64,000 bases of DNA from Cyclobacterium marinum DSM 745 (GCF_000222485.1 NC_015914.1:1674001-1738000); one strand, 5' to 3'; counted from the stretch's first letter, positions 1 to 9,304 are shown. Numbers and translations: made by a program. The notes: generated by a model from the sequence alone, not told the origin.

Positions 1-901
1 CTTTTGTCAATGCCAGCCCATGCTCATGTCCCGCAACCTGTATCAGGTTTGAATGGCTCTTGAAAAGCTCATCTAGGGCCTCAATCATGGCCTCATACTT
101 AGGGTGAACAAGGTCTTGAATATTGCCAAACCAGGTTCTGTAAAGCGGGTAAATGGAGCCTATCCCAGGCAATGGAAGGTATAAATTAGGAGAAACAGCA
201 GTAAGGGGAAAGAGGTGGTCCTTCCAAGTGTAGGCCCCATTGTGTGGACCATATGACCTAAGCGGATGATGCATTGCCACCACTATTACTTTGTCCTTGT
301 TTTCTTCAAGGACATAGCGAATGGCCTCCAAAATCTCTTCCTCAGACTTGTAATCGCAATCGGAGGTCATTCCCGGCTTGTCGTTCAGATGGAGCCACCA
401 TTGACTATCAAGCAAAAGGAGTACAGTTTCTTCATTTAAGGACACGACTTCTGGACCGGGGCAGCCACTGCTTGGTAGCCAACTTACCTTATCTTCCGGG
501 TAATTGTTCAAGACATATTTCTCTGCCCTAAGAATACTATTCCACCCATCTGCCTTTCCTCTCTTCCAATCATGGTTCCCAGGAATCATCCATATATGGC
601 CATTAAGGTATTTATAAAGGTCCAGTTGTGTTTTAAGAATATATTCACTTTCGTCCCTTCCTTCATCATCGATTGGGGGCATTCCCCGTGGATAAATATT
701 GTCTCCCAAATAGATTATGTGTGCAGGAGTATTGGGGTCCGCTTTCAATTTATTGCGAATGTCTTCCACAACAGGATGCGTACCTTTTTCCACTTCTCCG
801 GCATCTCCAACCAAATACAGTTTGAAAGTAGAAGGAGCTTCCTGCGCTTTCAGGTGAGGGGATAGCAGAAATAAAATCAACAAGCAAATAATCTTGTTCA
901 T
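1..901 (-). CDS. Secreted calcineurin-like metallophosphoesterase (C-terminus cut off by window edge)
   Basis: I translated this from the ATG at 899-901; about 300 residues are visible and the frame runs off the left edge. Residues 1-20 are a clear signal peptide, so it acts in the envelope. The metallophosphatase blocks appear in order: GDAGE near residue 32, YLGDN near 65, GNHDW near 108, then a HHP and, close to the edge, GHEHG. These ligate the two metals in the calcineurin-like fold. The substrate cannot be told. Some Bacteroidota relatives of this type continue into a BamA-like outer-membrane domain, but the part needed to check this lies outside the window. The start is 12 bp after the stop of the upstream lipoprotein gene, so the two are probably co-transcribed. 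Confidence 0.88.
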   Translation of the reverse strand, partial: MNKIICLLILFLLSPHLKAQEAPSTFKLYLVGDAGEVEKGTHPVVEDIRNKLKADPNTPAHIIYLGDNIYPRGMPPIDDEGRDESEYILKTQLDLYKYLNGHIWMIPGNHDWKRGKADGWNSILRAEKYVLNNYPEDKVSWLPSSGCPGPEVVSLNEETVLLLLDSQWWLHLNDKPGMTSDCDYKSEEEILEAIRYVLEENKDKVIVVAMHHPLRSYGPHNGAYTWKDHLFPLTAVSPNLYLPLPGIGSIYPLYRTWFGNIQDLVHPKYEAMIEALDELFKSHSNLIQVAGHEHGLALTK

Positions 902-913
902 TGTTTAAAGGTG

Positions 914-1771
914 TTAAGGATTGTAGCTAAAAACCAAAATGTTAGGCTTCCCTCCTCGGGCTTCATTTGATATGTACATGTTTCCTTTAGGGTCAAATGT
1001 AATTCCTTCCGGCTGTTTAAAAATTTTACGATTCAGTCTGTAAACTTCCTTTGGTTGAAAATTGGCATCGGCGATCATAAGCCATTTTCCACTTGAAGAC
1101 AATACATACAATTCCTTTTCAATAGGGTGAAATGCTGCCGCAGCCGGCTCAATTTCCAAATCCTTTAATTCATCAGCCTTTAGAAGCGCTTCCATGTCAC
1201 TTCTTTTTATAGTAGTTAAAACAGGCGTTTTATAGCTCTTGGAAGAAAGGTCGAAACGAAAAACAGAGGCTTCATTGGCACTATCGTCCCACTTGCATGA
1301 TTTACAAAAGACATAAAGGTAGGCACCATCCTCGGATATTACCATAGCTTCCATGTCTCTTTTTTTATCAATGGGGAATTCATACTTGGTACTTTCTGAT
1401 TTCTCATTGAAAACAGAAGTCACCTCATAAAGAGTTCCATCGCTTTGAAGTACCCATGCCACGTCATTTATCCAAGAGATATCTTCAATGTCACTGTTTT
1501 TCTTGCCAAATTTTTCTTTCTGCAAAATTTTTCCAGTCTGAGGATCTAGGCTATAAACAATAGGGGATTCATCCTCAATAGCCAATAAACCTTCTTTACC
1601 TACCCACTCCAACCCTGAGATTTCTTCCATTTCATCTTGCAATACAATCATTTGAAAATCGTTAAGAGAATAGGCTGCAGGAAATGGCTCATCATTTGAT
1701 TTTTGGGCATTGGGCGTGCATTGCCAAATAGATAAGGTAATAAAGGTTAAAATCTGTGAAAAATACATCAT
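914..1771 (-). CDS. SdiA-regulated-like beta-propeller lipoprotein
   Basis: 285 residues. A short hydrophobic leader ends in a lipobox-like LSIWQC with Cys18, so a lipoprotein anchored to a membrane is likely. The body has repeated short beta-strand blocks (EEISGLEW, EDISWINDVAWV, DMEAMVIS, EPEGITFDPKG-like) matching the SdiA-regulated/YjiK-type propeller family, whose members are often calcium-binding envelope proteins of unclear role. The final blade resembles an NHL unit (QPEGITFDPKGNMYISNEA). It is transcribed away from the HD-PycTM gene with only 56 bp between the starts, and into the metallophosphoesterase 12 bp downstream. Family call is good; the biological role is unknown. Confidence 0.8.
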   Translation of the reverse strand: MMYFSQILTFITLSIWQCTPNAQKSNDEPFPAAYSLNDFQMIVLQDEMEEISGLEWVGKEGLLAIEDESPIVYSLDPQTGKILQKEKFGKKNSDIEDISWINDVAWVLQSDGTLYEVTSVFNEKSESTKYEFPIDKKRDMEAMVISEDGAYLYVFCKSCKWDDSANEASVFRFDLSSKSYKTPVLTTIKRSDMEALLKADELKDLEIEPAAAAFHPIEKELYVLSSSGKWLMIADANFQPKEVYRLNRKIFKQPEGITFDPKGNMYISNEARGGKPNILVFSYNP

Positions 1772-1827
1772 TATTCAATTGTAAATAATTACCTTGAAAT
1801 TAGTTTTTTCAAAATTAGTAAATAGCC

Positions 1828-3015
1828 TTGGATAAGCAACTAGAAAAATTTGAATCCTGGATCAGGGATATGTTTAAAAACCACCAAAAATCGGAGGTTT
1901 GTTACCATAATATGGATCATTCCATGCAGCTTGTTAAGGTAGTTGCAGAGATTGGGGATTACTATAAATTAAGCCAAGAGGAAAAAAACGATTTGCACAT
2001 TGCAGCTTGGATGCATGACATAGGTTATTGGGAAGTCAAAGGTGAAGGGCATGAAGAAAAAGGGGCCAAAATGGCACAGGAATACTTGACCGAATTGGGC
2101 TTTGAGCAGGAAAGAATCGATCGCATCAAATCACTGATCTTGGCAACAAGAATGCCTCAAAAGCCTAAGAATTTACTGGAAGAGATTATTTGCGATGCAG
2201 ATTTGTATCACTTAAGTTCTGAGAAATATTTTGATCATACAGTCCTATTAAAAAAAGAAAAAGCCAACCTTGGGTTTGGAAAAACTTCTTTGATCGACTG
2301 GCTGAGAGAAAGTAAGCTTTTCATGCAAGCACACCATTACCATACTGAATACGCCCAAATCTATTTTCAGCCCGGTAAAGAGGCCAATCTTGCGTCCATT
2401 GAAATGAAGATTAAAGAAGCAGATGCATCTCCAAAATCCGACTCAAAGGGCAAAAAAAAAGACAAAACCAAAAATAAAGCAGATAGAGGTATAGAGACCA
2501 TGTTTCGAATTACCTCAAAAAATCACTTGGCTCTTTCGGCCTTGGCCGACAACAAGGCCAATATCATGATTTCTGTCAATTCGATTATTATCTCCATAAT
2601 TGTGGCACTTTTTATTCAAATAATCGAAGAATTCCCCTATTATCTGGTGCCCACACTTATGCTGATCATCACTTGTTTAATTGCCATGGTATTTGCCATT
2701 TTGGCTACTCGACCCAATGTTACCCATGGCATAGTCACCAAAGAAGATATCCGGAATAAAAAAGGCAATCTCCTGTATTTTGGCAATTTTCATGAAATGT
2801 CTTTTCCTGACTATATGGGAGGAATGCATGAGATGATGAAGGATGGAACGTACCTTTATGATAGCATGATTACAGACATTTACAACTTAGGAATCGTGCT
2901 TTCCAAAAAGTACATTTTACTTAGGAAATGCTACAATATCTTTATGTTCGGTTTTGTCCTTTCAGTAGTTTCTTTCTTAATAGCTACTTATATCTTCGAT
3001 CCAATCGCTCGATAA
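1828..3015 (+). CDS. HD phosphohydrolase fused to Pycsar effector-like membrane domain (PycTM/DUF5706)
   Basis: 395 residues from a TTG start at 1828; an ATG at codon 15 is possible, but the TTG keeps the usual HD-family N-terminus. Residues 20-200 form an HD domain: CYHNMDH (His27, His31), WMHDIGYW (His63, Asp64) and CDADLYHL near 124. A lysine-rich linker (about 205-225) leads to a DUF5706/PycTM region starting with ETMFRITSKNHLALSALAD and continuing into KANIMISVN and two close membrane helices (about 250-296), plus a last helix near 365-387. In Pycsar phage defence, PycTM proteins sense cyclic CMP or UMP and damage the membrane. No nucleotide cyclase gene is adjacent, so the role here (defence or housekeeping) is inferred only. 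Confidence 0.85.
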   Translation: MDKQLEKFESWIRDMFKNHQKSEVCYHNMDHSMQLVKVVAEIGDYYKLSQEEKNDLHIAAWMHDIGYWEVKGEGHEEKGAKMAQEYLTELGFEQERIDRIKSLILATRMPQKPKNLLEEIICDADLYHLSSEKYFDHTVLLKKEKANLGFGKTSLIDWLRESKLFMQAHHYHTEYAQIYFQPGKEANLASIEMKIKEADASPKSDSKGKKKDKTKNKADRGIETMFRITSKNHLALSALADNKANIMISVNSIIISIIVALFIQIIEEFPYYLVPTLMLIITCLIAMVFAILATRPNVTHGIVTKEDIRNKKGNLLYFGNFHEMSFPDYMGGMHEMMKDGTYLYDSMITDIYNLGIVLSKKYILLRKCYNIFMFGFVLSVVSFLIATYIFDPIAR

Positions 3016-3240
3016 TTTAAAAGTACTTTTAATTAAATGATCTTAAAATAAATGACATACCCTATATTATTTTTCATGCTCAATTTTTAAACTAAAGACC
3101 TTTTAGGTCTATTTTTACACTCAAACGTTTTTTTTCTGTAACCAATTTAATAAATTCAGGATTTCTAATTTACTTGAAAATTATTTTTAGTTGAATAAAG
3201 CATTTTTTTCCTTTATTCTGAAATTGACAAAATTTATATA

Positions 3241-3891
3241 ATGAATAGGTTATTTTTTACCTCAGATCTTTCCAAAAGAAAGGTTAATTTTTTTTTCCAG
3301 ACGTTATTGGTACTGGCTCTCTATTATAGAGATGTTAATGAAATAATCCCTTTAAAATTAATTTTATGGCAGATGATCCACTTTTCATTAATCGCCATAA
3401 TAGATTATTTTTTAGATGATCATCCCTTTACAGGTAGAAAAACACTTCTGTGCTTATTACTTATTTCCCTTATTTTTCTAACAATAAGCCTGTACTATGG
3501 TATTTTTGATACCCTTTATATCCGTATTCATTTAGGAATATTGATTTTGGGAAATATTTTGGGTGGTAAGGTAGATAAGCCTTTTTGGAAATTGTTAACA
3601 ATCCTCAATCTGCTTATTTTAATTACAATAGAGCTTTCTAGAAATGAGCTGCAATCAATTTATGGAATAGCCATATTGTATGGAGCCGGAGCAATTTTTT
3701 TATTGGCTATAACAGAAAGGGTTTCAGAAAAAAACAGAAGTTTCTGGATGGTTCATACCATAGCATTATTTTTATGGATTAGCTTTAAAGGTCCCTTTTT
3801 TGAAGAAGCCTTTATTTTCTTGGTGGGGGGAATCGCTTACGAATTGGCTAAAATATTAATCTCTAAAAAGCCCAAGACAATTCCATTATAA
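3241..3891 (+). CDS. Hypothetical multi-pass membrane protein
   Basis: 216 residues, very hydrophobic, with about six or seven predicted membrane helices separated by short charged loops (for example DDHPFTGRK near residue 60 and TERVSEKNR near 160). I recognise no family. It stands alone: 225 bp of AT-rich noncoding DNA lies upstream and the next gene is convergent, its stop 23 bp downstream. Possible mimics are small intramembrane proteases or transporters, but no catalytic motif is visible. Coding support comes from length, the ATG start and the coherent membrane pattern. Confidence 0.6.
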   Translation: MNRLFFTSDLSKRKVNFFFQTLLVLALYYRDVNEIIPLKLILWQMIHFSLIAIIDYFLDDHPFTGRKTLLCLLLISLIFLTISLYYGIFDTLYIRIHLGILILGNILGGKVDKPFWKLLTILNLLILITIELSRNELQSIYGIAILYGAGAIFLLAITERVSEKNRSFWMVHTIALFLWISFKGPFFEEAFIFLVGGIAYELAKILISKKPKTIPL

Positions 3892-3914
3892 GCATTTCAG
3901 TATATAATTAAAAC

Positions 3915-4826
3915 TTAACGGTTGGGATTGGTTTCAGGGTGAACTTTATCCTGATGCAGCAATACTGTAGAAGTGGGATAAGCCAAGCGAATATTATTTT
4001 CAGGCCCCAAACGTTCGAGAATGCTTTCTGTAATGGCATGTTCAAACATCCTACGTTTCTTTGGATCGCAAAGGTAACGCATAGAGAGCTGCACACCTCG
4101 TTCAGTGATTTTGGTGAAAATCATTGGTGTGAATTGTTTGTAAACAATCAAATGATCTTGCTTGGCTTTTCGAAACACCTTCTCTGCTTTTTTCAAATCC
4201 TCCTGAAGGTGGGTATTAAGAATATCCAGAAGTATTTCTTTGGTTTTCTTAAAATCGCTCCTAAGGGTGATATAGATATTCTGTTCATTCCATATATAAT
4301 TAAAACCGGTGGAGTAATTGGCCTGAGCATCCATAAACACTTTTCCATTGGGTACATGAATAACCCTTCCGGTGCTTTGGTCAGCATCTACCCAGTTGCC
4401 AATTTCCAGCAAAGAAAACTGAAACAAACGAAGGTCTATCACATCACCTTGTACCTCTCCAATCTGAATCCTATCCCCTACATCAAAAGGTTTTCGAAGG
4501 TAAATAAATGCCCAGCCGGCAATATTGACAAATATATCTTTTAAGGCAATCGCAATACCTGCGGACAATAATCCCAAAAAGGTAGTCACAGAATGAAAAT
4601 TGCCTATCCAAAGGTTTCCGATTATCAATATGCCGATAATGAAAGAGGTATATTCAATGAATTTTCGATAATGATATTGCCTTCTCAATTCCAATGCATC
4701 TCCTCTGTAAATCAATTTCAGGGAAATTTTGTTGATCAGCCACACCACGAACCCTATCAGGATGGTCTGTAGGATCCTGTTTCTTAATGCCGGTTCAATG
4801 TCTAGATTTAAGAAATTATCGAACAT
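3915..4826 (-). CDS. MscS-family mechanosensitive ion channel
   Basis: 303 residues. Three N-terminal membrane helices end in the pore helix, with the small-residue pattern LGLLSAGIAIALKD (about 82-95), then the beta-domain block KPFDVGDRIQIGEVQGDV and the conserved VIHVPNGKV. This order is characteristic of MscS, which opens under membrane tension to release solutes during osmotic downshock. The soluble C-terminal part is of short, ordinary length. The gene converges with the hypothetical membrane protein at 3241-3891, its stop 23 bp away. It is probably monocistronic. Family assignment is secure; conductance class cannot be told. Confidence 0.93.
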   Translation of the reverse strand: MFDNFLNLDIEPALRNRILQTILIGFVVWLINKISLKLIYRGDALELRRQYHYRKFIEYTSFIIGILIIGNLWIGNFHSVTTFLGLLSAGIAIALKDIFVNIAGWAFIYLRKPFDVGDRIQIGEVQGDVIDLRLFQFSLLEIGNWVDADQSTGRVIHVPNGKVFMDAQANYSTGFNYIWNEQNIYITLRSDFKKTKEILLDILNTHLQEDLKKAEKVFRKAKQDHLIVYKQFTPMIFTKITERGVQLSMRYLCDPKKRRMFEHAITESILERLGPENNIRLAYPTSTVLLHQDKVHPETNPNR

Positions 4827-4896
4827 AGTTACTTCACCATGGAAATAATAAGAAATTTAACTTTATAAATAAATATACACTTTCCTTTTGGTTAGG

Positions 4897-5808
4897 CTAC
4901 AGTTTTGTTTTCCGATTTCCAATCCATACCCCCACCACTACAGCAAATATGCCCAAATAATGAAGGGGAAACAAAGATTCTCCATCCAAAACACCCCAAA
5001 AGATTGCTACCAATGGAATAATATAAGTAACAGAACTAGCAAAAACAGGTGTAACCAGTTTTACTATTGAATTAAAGAGAACGAGGGCGGCTGCAGTGCC
5101 CACTGCACCGAGAAATGCGATATACCCCGCCGCCTGCCATGCCCCATCAGCATGTATCAACTTAAAAGAAAATTGGGTAAAACCAAATAAATAAATGGCC
5201 GCAATAGGCAAGACCATTATCAAGGAGATAGCGGTAATTAAGGTTGGTTTTAACTCCTTGATTTTATACTTAATTATATTAACATTAAAGCCATAGCAAA
5301 CAGCAGCCAATACCACTAACAAACCGTATAGATTAAATTGCCTGAAAATATCCGGACTTCCGGAATTCCCTGCCAAAACCAAAATACAAACACCAAAAAG
5401 AGCAATAATCAAGCCTATGGCATTTTGCTTGGAGATCTTTGTTTTAAATAACAATGCACCTATCACCCCCACCATTAGTGGGGTAAGTGCATTGATCACT
5501 CCGGCCAAAGAACTGGATAGTTGGGTTTGTGCAGTGGCAAACAAAAAGGCAGGAATAAAACTCCCCAATAAGCCAATGCAAAACAAGTAGCCCAGTTGGC
5601 TTTGGGTAAGATGTTTTACTTTGGAAATTCCCAGTGGCAACAAGACAAGTGCAGCAGACAGGATTCTAAAAGCACCTACCTCTCCCGGAGAATACACCTC
5701 CAAGGATTTCTTTATCAAAATAAAGGAACTTCCCCAAATCAAGGCCAGCAATAGTAACATGGCCCAGTGCTTGGCTTTTTGGTTTTGGATCTCTATAGCT
5801 ACCGGCAC
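4897..5808 (-). CDS. DMT-superfamily (EamA) transporter
   Basis: 303 residues with about ten membrane helices in two homologous EamA halves: the first begins LLLALIWGSSFILIKKS (about 18-34), and the second begins near LYGLLVVLAAVCYGFNVNIIK (about residue 160; only its start is quoted). The WGSSFI motif and the GVIGALLF/GVCILVLAG helix ends are typical of drug/metabolite exporters. It would sit in the inner membrane and export an amino acid, metabolite or drug; the substrate is not predictable. It lies 47 bp before dusB's stop on the same strand, so it may be downstream in a shared transcript. Confidence 0.9.
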   Translation of the reverse strand: MPVAIEIQNQKAKHWAMLLLLALIWGSSFILIKKSLEVYSPGEVGAFRILSAALVLLPLGISKVKHLTQSQLGYLFCIGLLGSFIPAFLFATAQTQLSSSLAGVINALTPLMVGVIGALLFKTKISKQNAIGLIIALFGVCILVLAGNSGSPDIFRQFNLYGLLVVLAAVCYGFNVNIIKYKIKELKPTLITAISLIMVLPIAAIYLFGFTQFSFKLIHADGAWQAAGYIAFLGAVGTAAALVLFNSIVKLVTPVFASSVTYIIPLVAIFWGVLDGESLFPLHYLGIFAVVVGVWIGNRKTKL

Positions 5809-5855
5809 TTAAGTATATTTTTACCCCCTAATAACGGCCATTTTAAAAAGCTTTA

Positions 5856-6845
5856 TTAAAAAACTTCATCAGCAAAAACTGTAGATACCTCTTCTAAAAT
5901 ATCATTTACTTTCGCGTATTCATCAGTTGTTACCAAAGAGGTACGATAAGGTTTGAAATGAGGGATTCCTCTGAAATAGTTGGTATAGTGCCTTCTCATT
6001 TCCAATACCCCAAGTTTTTCTCCTTTCCATTCCACCGAAAAGTCAAGGTGCTTTTTAGCAACTTTCACCCTTTCTTCCATATCTGGAACAGCCAACAGGC
6101 TTCCGGTTTGCATATAATGTTTGATCTCATTAAAAATCCAAGGATAACCTATGGCAGCCCTTCCTATCATCAAACCATCTACCCCATACTTTTCCTTATA
6201 GGCTTTGGCCTTTTCAGGACTATCTATATCTCCATTACCAAAAACAGGGATTTTTATCCTGTTGTTTTTCATAATCTCACCAAGGTAAGACCAATCCGCT
6301 TCTCCCTTATACATTTGCTTTCTGGTGCGCGCATGAATACTGATGGCTTGAATGCCCACGTCCTGTAATCTTTCTGTTACTTCATTGATCTTGATGGTAC
6401 TTTCATCCCAACCCAATCGAGTTTTGACTGTTACCGGAATCTTAACGGCTTTTACAATTTCGGCCGTCATGGCAACCATTTTGTCTATATCCAGTAAGAT
6501 ACCGGCCCCGGCACCTTTGCAAGCTACTTTATTTACCGGGCACCCATAATTAATGTCTAATATATCCGGTCCTGCCTCCTCTGCAATGGCTGCTGCCTCA
6601 CGCATAGATGAAATTTCATTCCCAAATATCTGAATACCTATAGGCCGCTCATAATCATACACATCCAATTTCTGGACAGATTTGGCTGCATCACGAATCA
6701 AGCCTTCAGAGCTGATGAATTCGGTGTACATTAAATCTGCCCCATTGGTTTTACATACCGCCCTAAAAGGTGGATCACTTACATCTTCCATAGGAGCCAA
6801 CAGCAATGGAAAGTCCCCTAAATTTAAATCTCCTATTTTAATCAC
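5856..6845 (-). CDS. dusB: tRNA-dihydrouridine synthase B
   Basis: 329 residues from a GTG start at 6843-6845. The FMN TIM barrel is evident: LAPMEDVSDPPFR near residue 16 (FMN binding), the catalytic-cysteine block NYGCPVNKV near 100, VKTRLGWD near 142, SIHARTR near 170, and GNGDI plus MIGRAAIGYPW for phosphate binding. It reduces uridine to dihydrouridine in tRNA D-loops using NADPH. Length matches the DusB subgroup. The GTG is supported by the duplicated relic of this N-terminus at 7965-8018, which starts with GTG at the same place. The gene is divergent from the first CPBP gene, with about 150 bp between starts. Confidence 0.95.
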   Translation of the reverse strand: MIKIGDLNLGDFPLLLAPMEDVSDPPFRAVCKTNGADLMYTEFISSEGLIRDAAKSVQKLDVYDYERPIGIQIFGNEISSMREAAAIAEEAGPDILDINYGCPVNKVACKGAGAGILLDIDKMVAMTAEIVKAVKIPVTVKTRLGWDESTIKINEVTERLQDVGIQAISIHARTRKQMYKGEADWSYLGEIMKNNRIKIPVFGNGDIDSPEKAKAYKEKYGVDGLMIGRAAIGYPWIFNEIKHYMQTGSLLAVPDMEERVKVAKKHLDFSVEWKGEKLGVLEMRRHYTNYFRGIPHFKPYRTSLVTTDEYAKVNDILEEVSTVFADEVF

Positions 6846-6994
6846 AAGCTGAAATTTTTTGCAAAAATGAGTGTTTTAAGTTGAATATCAATAACATTGC
6901 CAACATTGTCTTTCTTTTTATACAAATTATTTTTATTCCCAACAAACAAAAGCTTCTTGTGCCTCATACTAATAGCTGTAAATTTACTATTAAT

Positions 6995-7933
6995 ATGGAG
7001 ATATATGAAGATCGTCCGGGGCAATCAAACCACCAACCTTGGTTGCTCTCATTTACTGTTTTGGTATTAATCGTATTTGGAACCCTTTCGGTTCTGCAAT
7101 CTGTAGCAGTGGCTCTTTTACCAATGCTCTTTGGGATTTCCATAGATCAAGTCTCTCTTCTTCTTGGAGCTACTCTTGACTACCCAAATGCCAGGTTGGC
7201 TTATTTTTTTATTAAAGGCCTTGGAGGAGGTTTTGCTTTTTTTGTAGGGGGCTGGATTTTCATCCGCTTTGTAGACAAAAAAACGTTACAATTTGAAAAA
7301 CATTTAACCCCACAGCTATTGGACAATCTATGGATTGTCTTCCCCATACTTATAGGATATGTACTATTAAACACTATTTTGATCTATCTAAACATGAATT
7401 TTGATTTTCCCGATTTCCTAAGTGAATTGGAAGCATCCTTAAAGGCAAAAGAGGATCAATTAATGGATTTGACAAGTTACACCCTTGATTTCGATAGTTT
7501 TGGGGAGTTTTTAGTAGGCATTTTGGTAATAGGGCTGCTGGCAGGGGTGGGTGAAGAGTATTTGTTTAGAGGAATAGTGCAGCCCAAAATGCACCAATAC
7601 ACGAGGAATGCACACTGGGGTGTATGGATTACTGCATTTATTTTTTCCCTCATTCATTTTCAATTTTATGGTTTCCTCCCAAGACTGTTTCTTGGTGTTT
7701 TATTCGGTTATTTATACCTGTATACCGGATCATTGCTTTACCCTATGTTAGCACATATCTCGAACAATGTCATGATGGTTACTTTGGTATATTTAAACAA
7801 ACTAAGATTATTGGAATTCAGTATGGGGGAAGTGGACACATTGAAATGGCAATATATAATTGTTGGGCTATTCGTATTTATCTTTTCTTGGTATGGGTTG
7901 ATAAAAACAAATAAAAATAAGGTTCATCGGTAA
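6995..7933 (+). CDS. CPBP-family intramembrane glutamic protease, copy 1
   Basis: I place the start at the ATG 6995-6997, giving 312 residues; the longer frame from a TTG at 6881 is unlikely, because the similar gene downstream gives the same 312-residue protein from its matching ATG. About eight membrane helices are visible. The three CPBP (Rce1/Abi) motifs are intact: GEEYLFRG (EExxxR), FIFSLIHF (FxxxH) and HISNNVMM (HxxxN). The family cleaves or processes membrane proteins or prenylated and ribosomal peptides; the substrate here is unknown. It forms a tandem pair with 8167-9105, about three quarters identical by eye. Confidence 0.9.
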   Translation: MEIYEDRPGQSNHQPWLLSFTVLVLIVFGTLSVLQSVAVALLPMLFGISIDQVSLLLGATLDYPNARLAYFFIKGLGGGFAFFVGGWIFIRFVDKKTLQFEKHLTPQLLDNLWIVFPILIGYVLLNTILIYLNMNFDFPDFLSELEASLKAKEDQLMDLTSYTLDFDSFGEFLVGILVIGLLAGVGEEYLFRGIVQPKMHQYTRNAHWGVWITAFIFSLIHFQFYGFLPRLFLGVLFGYLYLYTGSLLYPMLAHISNNVMMVTLVYLNKLRLLEFSMGEVDTLKWQYIIVGLFVFIFSWYGLIKTNKNKVHR

Positions 7934-7964
7934 TTTAAGAAAAACACATCAAGGGGAGAAACAG

Positions 7965-8018
7965 AGGAGCCAAAGGCAATAGAAACTTTTCAAAATTTAA
8001 ATCTCCTATATTAATCAC
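7965..8018 (-). pseudogene. Relic of the dusB 5' end left by a tandem duplication
   Basis: On the minus strand from the GTG at 8016-8018, eighteen codons can be read as VINIGDLNFEKFLLPLAP, against VIKIGDLNLGDFPLLLAP in dusB (the first residue is the GTG). The match then stops. The flanking sequence up to the CPBP start also aligns between 6846-6994 and 8019-8166. The simplest reading is a duplication that began inside dusB and ended after the CPBP gene; this piece is now nonfunctional. It may still mark the junction of the duplication. Confidence 0.75.
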
Positions 8019-8166
8019 AAGCTGAAATTTTTTGCAGAAATAAGTGTTTTTAGTTGAATATCAGCAACATTGGCACAATTGTCTTTCATTTTATCCAAAT
8101 TAATTTATTTCCAAAAAACAAAAGTATCTTGTGGTGCACACTAATTACTGTAAATTTACTCCTAAT

Positions 8167-9105
8167 ATGGAAATATATGAAAATCAACCAGGACATTCTA
8201 ACAGCCAACCATGGTTGCTCTCGTTTACTGTTTTGGTGCTAATCGTATTTGGAGCTCTTGCTATCTTACAAACGGCAGCTTTGGGCTTGTTACCTTTTCT
8301 ATTTGGAATTTCCTTTGAGCAAGTGCCTTATTTGCTCGGTGCCTCTCTAGATCATCCAAATGCCAGAATGGCTTTTCTTTTTATTCAAGGCTTAGGAGGG
8401 GGGCTAGGATTTTTTGTTGGAGGCTGGATATTTATCCGCTTTGTAGACAAAAAAACCCTACGCTTTGATAAACAATTGAAACCGGAAAAAATGGAACAGT
8501 TGTGGATTGTGATTCCTATGCTTATAGGTTTTATTCTCTTCAATTCGCTATTGGTTTACCTCAATATGAATGTTGAATTTCCGGAAGCCTTAAGTGGACT
8601 TGAAGCCTCATTCAGAGCCAAAGAGGACCAATTGATGGAGTTGACAAAATACCTTACTGACTTCGAAAGTCTCGGTGAATTCTTATTAGGCGTATTGGTC
8701 ATCGGGGTGCTGGCAGGTATTGGTGAAGAGTATTTATTCCGGGGAATTGTACAACCTAAAATGCATCAATACACCGGAAACGCACATTGGGGAGTTTGGA
8801 TCACAGCATTTATTTTCTCAGCCATACATTTTCAATTTTACGGTTTTCTACCCAGGTTAATGTTAGGGGCCTTGTTTGGGTATTTGTATTTGTATTCGGG
8901 CTCTTTATTGTATCCCATCATTGCACATATCCTCAACAACACTTTAACCGTTACTATGGTTTACTTCAACAAACTCGGACTAATGGAGTTTGATATAGAG
9001 GATTCGAATCAGTTGTATTGGGAGTATGTAATAGTAGGCATTGTAGTCTTTCTCTTGTGTTGGAATTGGTTTATTCAATCAAATAAAAAACAGATTTATG
9101 AGTAA
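8167..9105 (+). CDS. CPBP-family intramembrane glutamic protease, copy 2
   Basis: 312 residues from the ATG at 8167-8169; a GTG at 8131 would add 12 residues but is not needed. It keeps all three CPBP motifs: GEEYLFRG, FIFSAIHF and HILNNTLT. It parallels copy 1 over the whole length, with most differences in loops and in the last 30 residues. Both copies have intact catalytic sites, so selection has kept both. Its stop overlaps the start of the DUF2007 gene by 8 bp (ATG at 9098), which suggests translational coupling and places it at the head of the DUF2007-cdsA block. Confidence 0.9.
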   Translation: MEIYENQPGHSNSQPWLLSFTVLVLIVFGALAILQTAALGLLPFLFGISFEQVPYLLGASLDHPNARMAFLFIQGLGGGLGFFVGGWIFIRFVDKKTLRFDKQLKPEKMEQLWIVIPMLIGFILFNSLLVYLNMNVEFPEALSGLEASFRAKEDQLMELTKYLTDFESLGEFLLGVLVIGVLAGIGEEYLFRGIVQPKMHQYTGNAHWGVWITAFIFSAIHFQFYGFLPRLMLGALFGYLYLYSGSLLYPIIAHILNNTLTVTMVYFNKLGLMEFDIEDSNQLYWEYVIVGIVVFLLCWNWFIQSNKKQIYE

Positions 9106-9304
9106 ATGGCAGAGGATTTTCGAGTCGAGTACCCCAATAAGGGCGGAAATAGTAAAAGGAGTGCTAGAAGAAAATGGTATCACTGCGGTCATAGTTAATA
9201 AGAAAGACCCGGTTTATAAAATCCACGGTAACATTGAAGTGATGGTGCTGGTAGAAGAAGCCCAAAGGGCATTAAAAATTGTTGAAAATGAAATCTCGTT
9301 TTAG
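9098..9304 (+). CDS. DUF2007-family small protein
   Basis: 68 residues with the compact DUF2007 pattern: FESSTPIRAEIVKGVLEENG (residues 8-27), then AVIVNKKDP and a final EVMVLVEEAQRALKIVE helix. The fold resembles a signal-transducing ferredoxin-like (GlnB-like) domain in annotation, but the ligand is not known. It overlaps both neighbours: 8 bp with the CPBP gene, and 17 bp with the start I use for cdsA. Translational coupling with cdsA is therefore likely, and a role linked to envelope lipid synthesis is possible but inferred from position only. Confidence 0.85.
   Translation: MSKWQRIFESSTPIRAEIVKGVLEENGITAVIVNKKDPVYKIHGNIEVMVLVEEAQRALKIVENEISF

Noticed and set aside
3939..4544. 201-codon plus-strand frame inside the MscS gene
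   Set aside because: Antisense shadow; the minus-strand frame has full MscS motifs.
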